Below, one piece after another: positions 9,669 through 17,869 of a stretch of DNA of 64,000 nt. The notes under the pieces are model-generated. The model ran no database searches, had not been told where the DNA came from, and saw nothing but the letters and a program-made list of their open reading frames with translations. The translations under genes were made by a program, and so were the position numbers. This DNA comes from Lonepinella koalarum (GTDB lineage Bacteria; Pseudomonadota; Gammaproteobacteria; Enterobacterales; Pasteurellaceae): assembly GCA_030525745.1 (NCBI GenBank), contig JAUNED010000006.1, positions 29,340 to 93,339 of the forward strand, in the 5' to 3' direction. Numbering within the stretch: position 1 is the first letter of the stretch; each line of letters begins with the position of its first letter.

Positions 9669-9705
9669 ATAAATTCTTCACAAAGAAGCAATTTAGCCCT
9701 ACAAT

Positions 9706-9752
9706 AACGCCCGACCCCAAGCTAGGAATAGCCCAAAGTCAGGCGTTTTTTT
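9706..9752 (+). terminator. Hairpin with T-run between potC and potD
   Basis: AACGCCCGAC (9706-9715) pairs with GTCAGGCGTT (9738-9747) apart from one mismatch, followed by seven Ts. The loop is long (22 nt). It could end most potABC transcripts before potD, or attenuate read-through. potD would then need its own promoter or partial read-through. Confidence 0.6.
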
Positions 9753-9813
9753 ATGCTTTTCATTTATCATGAAAAGTGACTTTTAAACTTTACTCTCAAT
9801 GGGAGCAAACTAA

Positions 9814-10908
9814 ATGAAAAAATTAGCTGGTCTTTTTGCCGCTAGCCTAGTTGCAGTAGCTGTAACTGGTTGTAACGATAAAGAAACTAAAACTGCCGAA
9901 ACTAAAGCCCCTGAAGCTGCTGCACCGGCAAACAATACCGTGTATTTATACACTTGGACAGAATATGTGCCGGACGGTTTATTAGACGAATTTACCAAAG
10001 AAACCGGAATCAAAGTCATTGTTTCCAGCCTTGAATCTAACGAGACAATGTATGCAAAACTAAAAACACAAGGTGAAAGTGGTGGCTACGATGTTATTGC
10101 CCCATCCAACTACTTTGTTTCCAAAATGGCTCGTGAAGGTATGTTACACGAGTTAGATCACAGTAAATTACCTGTTATCAAAGAACTTGACCAAGACTGG
10201 TTAAATAAAGACTACGATAAAGGCAATAAATACTCTTTACCACAATTATTAGGTGCGCCGGGAATTGCTTATAATACAAAATCCTACAAAGGCAGTGATT
10301 TCACTGCTTGGGGCGATCTATGGAAACCTGAATTTGCAGGCAAAGTACAATTACTTGACGATGCTCGTGAAGTATTCAACATTGCTTTGTTAAAATTAGG
10401 TAAAAATCCGAATACTAAAGATGAGGCTGAAATCAAAGCAGCTTATGAAGAATTATTGAAATTACGTCCAAACGTACTTTCTTTCAACTCTGACAATCCT
10501 GCAAACAGCTTTATTTCCGGTGAGGTAGAATTAGGCCAATTATGGAATGGTTCTGTACGCATTGCGAAAAAAGAACAACCAGGCGTAATTGATATGGTCT
10601 TCCCACAAGAAGGGCCTGTATTATGGGTAGATACCTTAGCGATTCCGAAAACCTCTAAAAACCCTGAAGGCGCACATAAATTAATCAACTATATGTTAGG
10701 TGCAAAAACAGCTGAGCGTTTAACTCTCGAAATCGGCTATCCAACTTCTAACGTAGAAGCGAAAAAAGTCTTACCAAAAGAAATTACTGAAGACCCTGCT
10801 ATTTATCCTACAGCGGAAGTATTACAAAAAGCTCACTGGCAAGATGACGTAGGTGATGCTGTTGAATTCTATGAAAAGTACTATCAAGAATTAAAAGCAG
10901 CCAAATAA
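9814..10908 (+). CDS. potD: Polyamine-binding lipoprotein PotD
   Basis: This 364-residue solute-binding protein captures spermidine/putrescine for PotABC. The N-terminus is a lipoprotein signal with a lipobox ending VAVTGC (Cys20), so the protein is probably membrane-anchored, whereas E. coli PotD is a soluble periplasmic protein. The mature start NNTVYLYTWTEYVPDGLL is PotD-typical, as are DVIAPSNYFVSKM and the acidic/aromatic pocket region ELGQLWNGS and VLWVDTLAIPKTS. A good Shine-Dalgarno (GGGAG) precedes the start. Binding preference between spermidine and putrescine is not readable here. Confidence 0.93.
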   Translation: MKKLAGLFAASLVAVAVTGCNDKETKTAETKAPEAAAPANNTVYLYTWTEYVPDGLLDEFTKETGIKVIVSSLESNETMYAKLKTQGESGGYDVIAPSNYFVSKMAREGMLHELDHSKLPVIKELDQDWLNKDYDKGNKYSLPQLLGAPGIAYNTKSYKGSDFTAWGDLWKPEFAGKVQLLDDAREVFNIALLKLGKNPNTKDEAEIKAAYEELLKLRPNVLSFNSDNPANSFISGEVELGQLWNGSVRIAKKEQPGVIDMVFPQEGPVLWVDTLAIPKTSKNPEGAHKLINYMLGAKTAERLTLEIGYPTSNVEAKKVLPKEITEDPAIYPTAEVLQKAHWQDDVGDAVEFYEKYYQELKAAK

Positions 10909-10928
10909 TCTGCTATAAAAATGCAAAG

Positions 10929-10952
10929 GCTCTCCAATCGGAGAGCTTTTTA
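10929..10952 (+). terminator. Rho-independent terminator after potD
   Basis: GCTCTCC (10929-10935), loop AATC, GGAGAGC (10940-10946), then TTTTT. A clean strong terminator. Confidence 0.9.
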
Positions 10953-10978
10953 TATATTTCCAAGTAATGTTCTCAGGG

Positions 10979-11368
10979 CTATACAATTTCTTTTATCGGT
11001 GTAAAACGTGCTTTTGGCGGCATTCTCAATGCAATACGCTCTCGATTTAGTGCTAATGCCACCTCCGTGGGTTTATAATCCAACCATAAAGCCGGTTCTT
11101 GCGGCAAATCCTGTGGAAAGATATATTGCACATTAAAACCTCTGGCTAAGCACTCTTGATGCAACGCATCATAGCGTTTTTGTAAAAAAGCCATTTTATT
11201 GAAGAAAAAACGAACATGCCCTTCGCCTAATTTATAATCCTCGGGTTGTCCATGCAAATTAAATTTCCCTTTTGCTACAGCATTTGGAATGCGGGTTAAT
11301 TCACGATGTTCAGCCAATAAATGTTGATCGCATAATTCTGAAGGAGGAACAAGATTAATTCTGGTCAT
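10979..11368 (-). CDS. Pyrimidine-dimer DNA glycosylase/AP lyase, T4 endonuclease V (DenV) family
   Basis: The 129-residue protein resembles phage T4 endonuclease V, which cuts the glycosidic bond at UV-induced pyrimidine dimers and nicks the abasic site. The N-terminus MTRINLVPPSELCDQHLLAE aligns with T4 DenV. The catalytic Thr2 (its free amino group forms the imine), Arg3, Arg22 and Glu23 are all present, as is the GEGHVRFFFNK segment matching GAGHVTFFYDK. Its start overlaps the end of sotB by 14 bp and has a strong Shine-Dalgarno (GAGGAG), so it is translated from the sotB message. The family is patchy in bacteria, with Haemophilus-type genomes among its hosts. Confidence 0.88.
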   Translation of the reverse strand: MTRINLVPPSELCDQHLLAEHRELTRIPNAVAKGKFNLHGQPEDYKLGEGHVRFFFNKMAFLQKRYDALHQECLARGFNVQYIFPQDLPQEPALWLDYKPTEVALALNRERIALRMPPKARFTPIKEIV

Positions 11369-12539
11369 GTACCACTCCTCTATAAATTAAATGTGTAATA
11401 ATAAAAACAAACACAGCGAATACGCCTAATATTGCTCCTACAAAGCCGATATATTCCAACCCTAAATACTGCATAACTTGATGGCCAACCAATGCACCGC
11501 CACCGATACCTATATTATAAATCCCTGAAAAAATTGCTGTTGCGACATCAGTTGCATCAGGCGAGTGCTGTAATACACGCATTTGTAATCCCAGACTGAC
11601 TGCTGAAATGCCCATTCCCCAAATGAAAATAAGTACAAACATTAATACTAAATTTTGACTTACAAAAAACAACGTAAATAATGAAAAAAGAATAATCATG
11701 AGTGCCATTGTAATAAATTTAGCAGGAAAGAAACGGTAAATCCGACCAAATAAAAAACCAGCAACAAAACCAGCCAAACCAAATACTAACAACACTGCTG
11801 TCACTGTATTATCTCCCATGCCGCTAATTTGCTTAACAAAAGGCTCAATATAGCTATAAGCAGTAAAATGAGCGGATACCACCAGCATAGTCACTAAAAA
11901 TGCTGACAGCAATAAAGGGCGTTTTGACAATAATGGTAAACTTGCCAAGGAACCGGCATTCTTACTTGGTAAGTGCGGTAGTAGTTTGGCGAGAATAAGC
12001 ATTATAGCAAATGCAGATAAACCAATGACGGCAAAAGTAACACGCCAACCGAGCCATTGCCCGACAATACGCCCTAAGGGCAAACCAAGTACCATCGCCA
12101 ATGCCGATCCCATTGCAATCATACCCAATGCTTGAGTTTGTTTGCCTTTGGGAGCAATACGCATCGCTAAGGAAGCGGTAATCGACCAAAAGACCGAATG
12201 TGAGAATGCAACACCAACTCGGGACATTAAGAGTATCCAATAATTCCAAGCCAATGCAGATAAAGCGTGACTTAGTACAAAAAGGAAAAACAATTTTAAC
12301 AACAAACTACGACGTTCCAATTTTGCGGTGAGCAACATCAAAGGCAAGGACATCAAAGAAACGATCCAAGCATAAAGAGTAATCATTAGCCCAGTTTGAG
12401 AAACCGGTATATCAAATCCCTGTGCTATATCAGACAACAAGGCAACAGGTACAAATTCTGTCGTATTAAAAATAAACGCAGCAAAGGCTAAGGCAATAAC
12501 CCTAAAATAGCCGGTTTTATAGGGGTGAATTTCTGACAT
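11355..12539 (-). CDS. sotB: Major facilitator efflux transporter, SotB family
   Basis: The 394-residue MFS protein has about 12 transmembrane segments. It matches E. coli SotB (YdeA), a sugar/arabinose and IPTG efflux pump, over its length: AAFIFNTTEFVPVALLSDIA near the start, VGVAFSHSVFWSITASLA, and ALAMVLGLPLGRIVGQ. Export of sugars is the family role; the native substrate is inferred. Its stop overlaps the DenV-like gene, and its start abuts the end of the AsmA-like gene (shared base region at 12539), so the minus-strand set dcd, asmA-like, sotB and glycosylase reads as one operon. Confidence 0.85.
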   Translation of the reverse strand: MSEIHPYKTGYFRVIALAFAAFIFNTTEFVPVALLSDIAQGFDIPVSQTGLMITLYAWIVSLMSLPLMLLTAKLERRSLLLKLFFLFVLSHALSALAWNYWILLMSRVGVAFSHSVFWSITASLAMRIAPKGKQTQALGMIAMGSALAMVLGLPLGRIVGQWLGWRVTFAVIGLSAFAIMLILAKLLPHLPSKNAGSLASLPLLSKRPLLLSAFLVTMLVVSAHFTAYSYIEPFVKQISGMGDNTVTAVLLVFGLAGFVAGFLFGRIYRFFPAKFITMALMIILFSLFTLFFVSQNLVLMFVLIFIWGMGISAVSLGLQMRVLQHSPDATDVATAIFSGIYNIGIGGGALVGHQVMQYLGLEYIGFVGAILGVFAVFVFIITHLIYRGVVHDQN

Positions 12540-13843
12540 TATTTCAATTTATCCCGAATAAAATTTTTCAACTGCTGTCTGAATTGACGATTCATTTCAA
12601 CTTTGTATTGTAACGAATGGCAATCGCCGAAAAAACGAATTGGTAGTGCAAAATCAGCATATTTTGCATTAATTACCGCAATATTTGCCGTAAAGCTACA
12701 TCGTCGATTAGAAAAATCCATTTCCCCTTGAGCTTGGGCGATAAAATTAGGCGTTTGTAAATTCAATTGTTGTAATTGTAAGCCCTTTGCAGACCATAAC
12801 CCTTGCAGTCCTAATCGCTCAAAGGAAGTGGCTGTTTTTGTCGTAGATAATCCCTGTTCGTTAATATTCAACGGAACATATTGACTTAATATCCTTAAGA
12901 CATCAATGCCGTTTAATACCCCATCTTGTAAGCTAAGTTGAAGATCGCTTTGAAAAGGCTGTAATTGAAATTGCATCTTAATCTCTGTCATACCGGAAAG
13001 CAGTGTCGGCAAGTGAAAGGTTTTCAGCAATGTTTCTGCCTCAAGCTGCTTGCCTTCCAACCACCCCTGTTGTTCTTGAGGAGAATACCTCAATTTCATT
13101 TGTATTGATTGATGAGGAAAATCAAAAAATGCGGTCAAATTTGGCTGAGTTTTGCTCGGAAGTGAGAAAAATGCCTTTAAGTATCCCCAAATTTGCTGAT
13201 TAATTTGTACGCCATCTGCAATTAACTGATATTGATGATTCGCCCAAGAAAATCTTCCCTTTCCCCAAGAAAAGCTGAATTTATCGATATTCAACGGCGA
13301 TTTATCTGCAAAGACGATATCTCCCGATAAGCGGGAAAACACTATTTCTTGCTGATTTAGGCTAAATTTTCCCTTTAGATTAAGTTGTTGAGATTGCGGT
13401 GTTTGTGCAGAAAACTGCAAATTCATATCCCAAAGTGCTTTGGTAAAAATCAAGGAATCTGGAGAATAATCTATTAATTCAGATAAATCCCCCAACGATA
13501 AATGCAATGGCGTTAATCTGGTATTGATATGTTGCCAAGAGGCAAATTCAGCATTGTAAACATCAACGGTATTGAAAGGTAAAATACCTCCATCAGTTGA
13601 AAACCACGCAAATTCCAACCGCACTTTTTCCGCAGAAAAAGGTTTCTGGTTCAATTGAGCTTGTACAGCTTGAAAAACAACCACTGGCTGAGGAAACAAT
13701 TCTACAGAAAAGTCTTGTACTTCAATCTGATTATCTTTTAGCCAAGTTTGTACTTGTTGTTCAACTTGACCTTTTTGTAGGTATAAAAATGCAAAAAAGG
13801 CCAGTGCTATTATACTGAACACTATGCCTATTTTTTTTATCAT
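12539..13843 (-). CDS. AsmA-like envelope protein
   Basis: The 434-residue protein has one N-terminal membrane anchor (IGIVFSIIALAFFAFLYL, residues 4-21) and a large periplasmic part rich in alternating beta-strand sequence. The C-terminal stretch (GLQGLWSAKGLQLQQLNL, then FIAQAQGEMDF) resembles the AsmA_2 / DUF-type repeats of AsmA-family proteins, which are implicated in outer-membrane lipid or protein homeostasis. The longer frame up to 13933 overlaps dcd by about 90 bp. I start at MIKKIG, 1 nt after the dcd stop, which implies coupled translation. The specific role is unknown. Confidence 0.7.
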   Translation of the reverse strand: MIKKIGIVFSIIALAFFAFLYLQKGQVEQQVQTWLKDNQIEVQDFSVELFPQPVVVFQAVQAQLNQKPFSAEKVRLEFAWFSTDGGILPFNTVDVYNAEFASWQHINTRLTPLHLSLGDLSELIDYSPDSLIFTKALWDMNLQFSAQTPQSQQLNLKGKFSLNQQEIVFSRLSGDIVFADKSPLNIDKFSFSWGKGRFSWANHQYQLIADGVQINQQIWGYLKAFFSLPSKTQPNLTAFFDFPHQSIQMKLRYSPQEQQGWLEGKQLEAETLLKTFHLPTLLSGMTEIKMQFQLQPFQSDLQLSLQDGVLNGIDVLRILSQYVPLNINEQGLSTTKTATSFERLGLQGLWSAKGLQLQQLNLQTPNFIAQAQGEMDFSNRRCSFTANIAVINAKYADFALPIRFFGDCHSLQYKVEMNRQFRQQLKNFIRDKLK

Positions 13844-13844
13844 C

Positions 13845-14429
13845 TTATTTATCCTGATTAATCCGGCTGGCAACCGCACTTTGTTGGTGTTTATATTTGG
13901 CATCTTCTCGGCTGGTATAAGGACGGGCTGCATGGCCGCTTAAAATTTCAAAACTTAATGCGCCAATAATCATATTCGGGCGTAAGGCCAAAGGTAATTT
14001 ACCGGAATTATAAAACTCCAAAACAATTTTACCTTCCCAACCCGGATCAATACGATGTGCAGTCACATGCACCATTAATCCCAAACGAGCTAAAGAAGAA
14101 CGTCCGTCCAACCAACCAATAACATTTGCCGGTAATGTTACACTTTCCAATGTAGTCGCTAAAGCAAGTTCTCCGGGATGTAAATAAAATGCTTCTTCAT
14201 CAGCAATGATAATTTCATCACTCATCACTCGTTCGAGCTGGGCGGCCAATTCCTCTTTAGGGCCACTGACATCAATGAAAGCAGCACAATGATCACGAAA
14301 TACACGAAAAGAATTGCCCAAGCGAACATCAATTGTGGCACCATTAATTTTGTTGTTGTCTGGGCGAGGGGTTAGAGAAATGATCCCCTCATCTAAATAA
14401 CGTTCAATATCTGTATCGCATAATCTCAT
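13845..14429 (-). CDS. dcd: dCTP deaminase
   Basis: This enzyme deaminates dCTP to dUTP, feeding dTTP synthesis in Gram-negative bacteria. At 194 residues it is one longer than E. coli Dcd. Conserved marks are [12 protein letters not shown] at the start, [11 protein letters not shown], the active-site [10 protein letters not shown] segment (about residue 111), VLEFYNSG with the catalytic Glu (about 138), and the C-terminal lid AKYKHQQSA. It is the promoter-proximal gene of the minus-strand operon, divergent from afuA. Confidence 0.96.
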   Translation of the reverse strand: MRLCDTDIERYLDEGIISLTPRPDNNKINGATIDVRLGNSFRVFRDHCAAFIDVSGPKEELAAQLERVMSDEIIIADEEAFYLHPGELALATTLESVTLPANVIGWLDGRSSLARLGLMVHVTAHRIDPGWEGKIVLEFYNSGKLPLALRPNMIIGALSFEILSGHAARPYTSREDAKYKHQQSAVASRINQDK

Positions 14430-14544
14430 TATCTTTCCTCTTTTGGCTGAAAATTGGACATTGGCAGAATTATAAAGAAAAACCGTTTTTTTTGATAGTT
14501 TCCCCGCTTACTTTTTCTCCAAATTAAAAATGAATTTTCATTTT

Positions 14545-14594
14545 TGTGACATAGCTCACGGAATTCACTCCAAATCTAGTGTAAGATTGCGCCC
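14545..14594 (+). promoter_or_regulatory. Candidate CRP-activated (class II) promoter of the afu operon
   Basis: TGTGACATAGCTCACG (14545-14560) matches the CRP consensus half-sites TGTGA/TCACA with one mismatch. A -10 element TAAGAT lies at 14582-14587, putting the likely start at about 14594. The site centre (14552.5) is then 41.5 bp upstream, the position where CRP activates class II promoters. There is no good -35, also typical of such promoters. An A/T palindrome AAAAATGAA-TT-TTCATTTTT (14526-14545) adjoins it; it is a poor Fur-box match. Confidence 0.7.
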
Positions 14595-14643
14595 AATTTT
14601 ATGCCCTTTGGGTTTGTTTTAAATCAAAATATGAGGTAACTCT

Positions 14644-15684
14644 ATGAAACTTAATCAACTTTCTCTTATTATTTCTACCGCACTTTTAGGCTCTACACTC
14701 TTATTTTCAACACAAGTTGAAGCAAAAGGCCGTTTAACTGTTTATTGTAGCGGTACAAATGAAATGTGTGAGGCAGTAACTAAATCATTTGAAGAAAAAT
14801 ATGATGTAAAAACAGCTTTTATCCGTAATGGTTCAGGCAGTACATTTGCAAAAATTGAAGCAGAAAAAAATAATCCACAAGCTGACGTATGGTATGGCGG
14901 TACTTTCGACCCACAAGCACAAGCAGCTGAAATAGGGTTATTACAAGCCTACCGTTCTAAACACATTGATGATGTTGTCCCTCGCTTCCAAGATCCAGCT
15001 AAAGTAAAAGGTAACTATGCTTCCGCCATTTATATGGGTATTTTAGGGTTTGGCGTCAATACGGAACGTTTAGCCAAATTAGGTATTACAGAAGTGCCAA
15101 AATGTTGGAAAGACTTAGAAGACCCACGATTGAAAGGCGAAATTCAAATTGCCGATCCTCAAAGTTCAGGTACAGCTTATACCGCAATTGCAACCTTTGT
15201 TCAACTCTGGGGTGAAGAACCAGCATTTGACTATTTCCGCCGTATCCACCCAAATATTTCTCAATACACCAAGTCGGGTATTACACCATCGAATAATACT
15301 GCAAGGGGAGAAACCACTATCGGTATCGGATTCTTACACGACTATGCAGTTCAAAAACAAGCCGGTGCACCAATTGAGATGATTGTACCTTGTGAAGGTA
15401 CAGGTTATGAATTAGGTGGCTTAAGTATTATCAAAGGTGCAAGAAACTTAGATAATGCGAAACTATTCGTAGACTATGTATTATCTAAAGAAGGTCAAGA
15501 AGTGGCATGGCGTAAAGGTAATGCTCACCAAATTTTAACCAATACCAAAGCTGAACAATCACCAACGGCCTTTGACCCATTAAAATTAAATCTGATTAAC
15601 TATGATTTTGAGAAATTCGGCGAAGGTGAAGAACGTAAACGTTTAATTGAAAAATGGTTAAAAGAAGTTAAATTGGCTAACTAA
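14644..15684 (+). CDS. afuA: AfuA-type periplasmic binding protein, copy 1
   Basis: The 346-residue solute-binding protein has a Sec signal peptide cleaved after about VEAKG. It belongs to the family annotated as iron(III)-binding AfuA/FbpA. A. pleuropneumoniae AfuA was later shown, from memory of the literature, to bind hexose phosphates. The mature start GRLTVYCSGTNEMCE, phosphate-loop-like GSGSTFAK, FGVNTERL and IVPCEGTGYELGG are shared with copies 2 and 3. The residues corresponding to the reported ligand pocket are His232-Asp233 (GFLHDY) and the Glu of PCEGTGYE. The two tyrosines that bind iron in FbpA are not evident. It is the first gene behind the CRP-type promoter. A USS lies in the signal-peptide codons. 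Confidence 0.88.
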   Translation: MKLNQLSLIISTALLGSTLLFSTQVEAKGRLTVYCSGTNEMCEAVTKSFEEKYDVKTAFIRNGSGSTFAKIEAEKNNPQADVWYGGTFDPQAQAAEIGLLQAYRSKHIDDVVPRFQDPAKVKGNYASAIYMGILGFGVNTERLAKLGITEVPKCWKDLEDPRLKGEIQIADPQSSGTAYTAIATFVQLWGEEPAFDYFRRIHPNISQYTKSGITPSNNTARGETTIGIGFLHDYAVQKQAGAPIEMIVPCEGTGYELGGLSIIKGARNLDNAKLFVDYVLSKEGQEVAWRKGNAHQILTNTKAEQSPTAFDPLKLNLINYDFEKFGEGEERKRLIEKWLKEVKLAN

Positions 15685-15749
15685 TCACTTAAAGTGGGCA
15701 GAAATGCCCACTTACTACTTTAAATCGCATCAAATTGGAGGAAATTTCA

Positions 15750-16787
15750 ATGAAAATGTCAAAAATTGCTCTCTCTCTTTCTACTGCTTTATTCAGTAGC
15801 TTGGCAATATCCACCCATGCAAATGCAGATAATGGTCGTCTTGTTGTCTATTGTAGCGCACAAAACACCATGTGTGAGCAAGAGGTATTTGCATTTGAGA
15901 AAAAAACCGGTATAAAAACCAGCTTTATTCGTGGTGGTACAGGCAGTATTTTAGCTAAAATTGATGCAGAAAAAGATAATCCTCAAGGCGATGTCTGGTA
16001 TGGTGGCACACTAGATCCTCATTCCCAAGCTGGTGAAATGGGCTTGTTAGCGCCTTATAAATCACCAAACTTAGAATTTATTTCTGATAAGTTCAAAGAT
16101 CCGGCCAAAGTCAAAGGACATTATTCTTCGGCAATTTATTTAGGCATTTTGGGCTTTGGTGTGAATACTGAACGCTTGACTAAATTAGGTATTCCTGTGC
16201 CAAAATGCTGGAAAGATTTAACCGATCCACGTTTAAAACATGAAATCCAATCTGCAGATCCACAAAGTTCCGGTACAGCTTACACCGCATTAGCTACCTT
16301 TATGCAATTATGGGGTGAAGATGAAGCCTTTAAATATCTAAAAGAACTTCATAAAAACGTCTCTCAATATACCAAATCAGGTAATACAGCAACTCGCAAC
16401 ACCGCTCGCGGTGAAGCCGCTATTGGTATCGGTTTCTTACACGAACATTCTATTGAAAAAGAAAAAGGTGCACCTGTTGAACTTATCGTTCCTTGTGAAG
16501 GCACAGGCTATGAAATTGGTGCTGTCAGCATTATTAAAGGCGCTAGAAACCTTGAAAATGCGAAAAAATTTGTAGATTGGGCATTATCCGCTGAAGCACA
16601 AGAACTCTCTTGGCAAAAAGGGGAAACCCATCAAATTTTAACAAACACATCAGCAAAATCCTCACCTTATTCTCTGGACTTTAACTCTATTAATTTAATC
16701 AACTACGATTTTGATAAATACGGTTCTAGTGATGTACGCAAACGTATCATAGCCAAATGGGTTGATGAAGTTAAATTATCAAAATAA
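15750..16787 (+). CDS. AfuA-type periplasmic binding protein, copy 2
   Basis: This 345-residue tandem paralogue of the preceding gene is well over half identical by eye through the mature part, with signal peptide ending ISTHANA. ATG 15750 follows a strong Shine-Dalgarno (TTGGAGGAAA); an in-frame TTG at 15735 is inside that site and is not the start. The pocket pair is His231-Glu232 (GFLHEH) instead of His-Asp; the PCEGTGYE glutamate and ADPQSSGTAYTA are kept. It probably delivers a related phosphorylated sugar to the shared AfuB/AfuC. That is inference: the substrate is not readable. Confidence 0.87.
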   Translation: MKMSKIALSLSTALFSSLAISTHANADNGRLVVYCSAQNTMCEQEVFAFEKKTGIKTSFIRGGTGSILAKIDAEKDNPQGDVWYGGTLDPHSQAGEMGLLAPYKSPNLEFISDKFKDPAKVKGHYSSAIYLGILGFGVNTERLTKLGIPVPKCWKDLTDPRLKHEIQSADPQSSGTAYTALATFMQLWGEDEAFKYLKELHKNVSQYTKSGNTATRNTARGEAAIGIGFLHEHSIEKEKGAPVELIVPCEGTGYEIGAVSIIKGARNLENAKKFVDWALSAEAQELSWQKGETHQILTNTSAKSSPYSLDFNSINLINYDFDKYGSSDVRKRIIAKWVDEVKLSK

Positions 16788-16815
16788 TTGAAACGGTTAT
16801 TATGGAGAAATAGAT

Positions 16816-17847
16816 ATGACATTATCGAAGATCGCTCTATCCCTTTCAACGCTGGTATTAACAAGCTTGGTAAGTTCTAATTCATTTGCCGCTGCTTCAG
16901 ATAAAGTGGTTGTATATTGTAGTGCTCAAAATATTGTATGTGAAAAAGCCATTCAAGGATTTTCTGAAAAATATAATATAAAAGCCTCATTTATCCGCAA
17001 CAGTTCAGGCAGTACTTTAGCGAAAATGGAAGCTGAAAAAAACAACCCCCAAGCTGATGTATGGTATGGAGGGCCGTTTGATACACATCTTCAAGCGGTA
17101 GAACTTGGTTTAATTGAGCCTTATACCTCACCTAAACAATCTGAAGTGATGCCTCAATTCCAAAAATTAGGGGATGGTAACAGCTCAATTGTTTATATGG
17201 GCGTACTTGGTTTCGGTGTTAATACAGAACGATTAAAAAAATTAGGGATTAATGAGGTACCTAAATGCTGGAAAGACTTATTGGATCCTCGCTTAAAAAA
17301 CGAAATTCAATTGGCTGACCCTCAAAGCTCAGGTACAGCATATACCGCTATATCAACCTTTATTCAATTGTGGGGTGAAGATAAGGCATTTGATTATCTC
17401 AAAAAACTCCATCAAAATATCTCTCAATATCCGAAAGCAGGCACAGCACCGTCAAGAAATACCGCTCGAGGTGAAACTGCAATAGGTATGGGCTTTTTAC
17501 AAAATTATTCTTTTGAAAAAGAAAATGGTGCCCCTATTGAATTAATCGTTCCATGTGAAGGAACAGGTTATGAATTAGGGGGAATCAGTGTAATTAAAAA
17601 TGCACGTAATTTGGAAAATGCCAAACTATTTGTCGATTGGGTGATGTCAAAAGAAGCTCAAGAACTTTCTTGGCAAAAAGCACAATCTCACCATATACCG
17701 ACAAATATTAACGCAGAACCTTCTCCATATTCGCTTAAACCAAGTGACTTAAACCTAATTAATTATGACTTTAATAAATTCGGTTCTAATGATATTCGTA
17801 GTAAGCTAATTGAGAAATGGGTAACAGACGTTAAATTAGCAAAATAA
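16816..17847 (+). CDS. AfuA-type periplasmic binding protein, copy 3 (divergent pocket)
   Basis: This 343-residue third tandem paralogue has signal peptide ending SNSFAAA. The fold-defining segments agree with copies 1 and 2 (VVYCSAQN, SSGSTLAK, GVNTERL, ADPQSSGTAYTA, VPCEGTGYELGG). At the pocket position it reads Gln229-Asn230 (GFLQNY) where copy 1 has His-Asp. It also has QYPKAG for QYTKSG and lacks the DPAKVKG segment found in the other two. It is therefore the most likely of the three to have changed ligand. It lies 22 bp before afuB, with no terminator between. Confidence 0.87.
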   Translation: MTLSKIALSLSTLVLTSLVSSNSFAAASDKVVVYCSAQNIVCEKAIQGFSEKYNIKASFIRNSSGSTLAKMEAEKNNPQADVWYGGPFDTHLQAVELGLIEPYTSPKQSEVMPQFQKLGDGNSSIVYMGVLGFGVNTERLKKLGINEVPKCWKDLLDPRLKNEIQLADPQSSGTAYTAISTFIQLWGEDKAFDYLKKLHQNISQYPKAGTAPSRNTARGETAIGMGFLQNYSFEKENGAPIELIVPCEGTGYELGGISVIKNARNLENAKLFVDWVMSKEAQELSWQKAQSHHIPTNINAEPSPYSLKPSDLNLINYDFNKFGSNDIRSKLIEKWVTDVKLAK

Positions 17848-17869
17848 TTCTTGTTTCACGGAGGTTTTT

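Noticed and set aside
14526..14545. A/T palindrome AAAAATGAA-TT-TTCATTTTT as a Fur box for the afu operon
   Set aside because: It shares few positions with the Fur consensus repeats, and such palindromes are expected in A/T-rich DNA.
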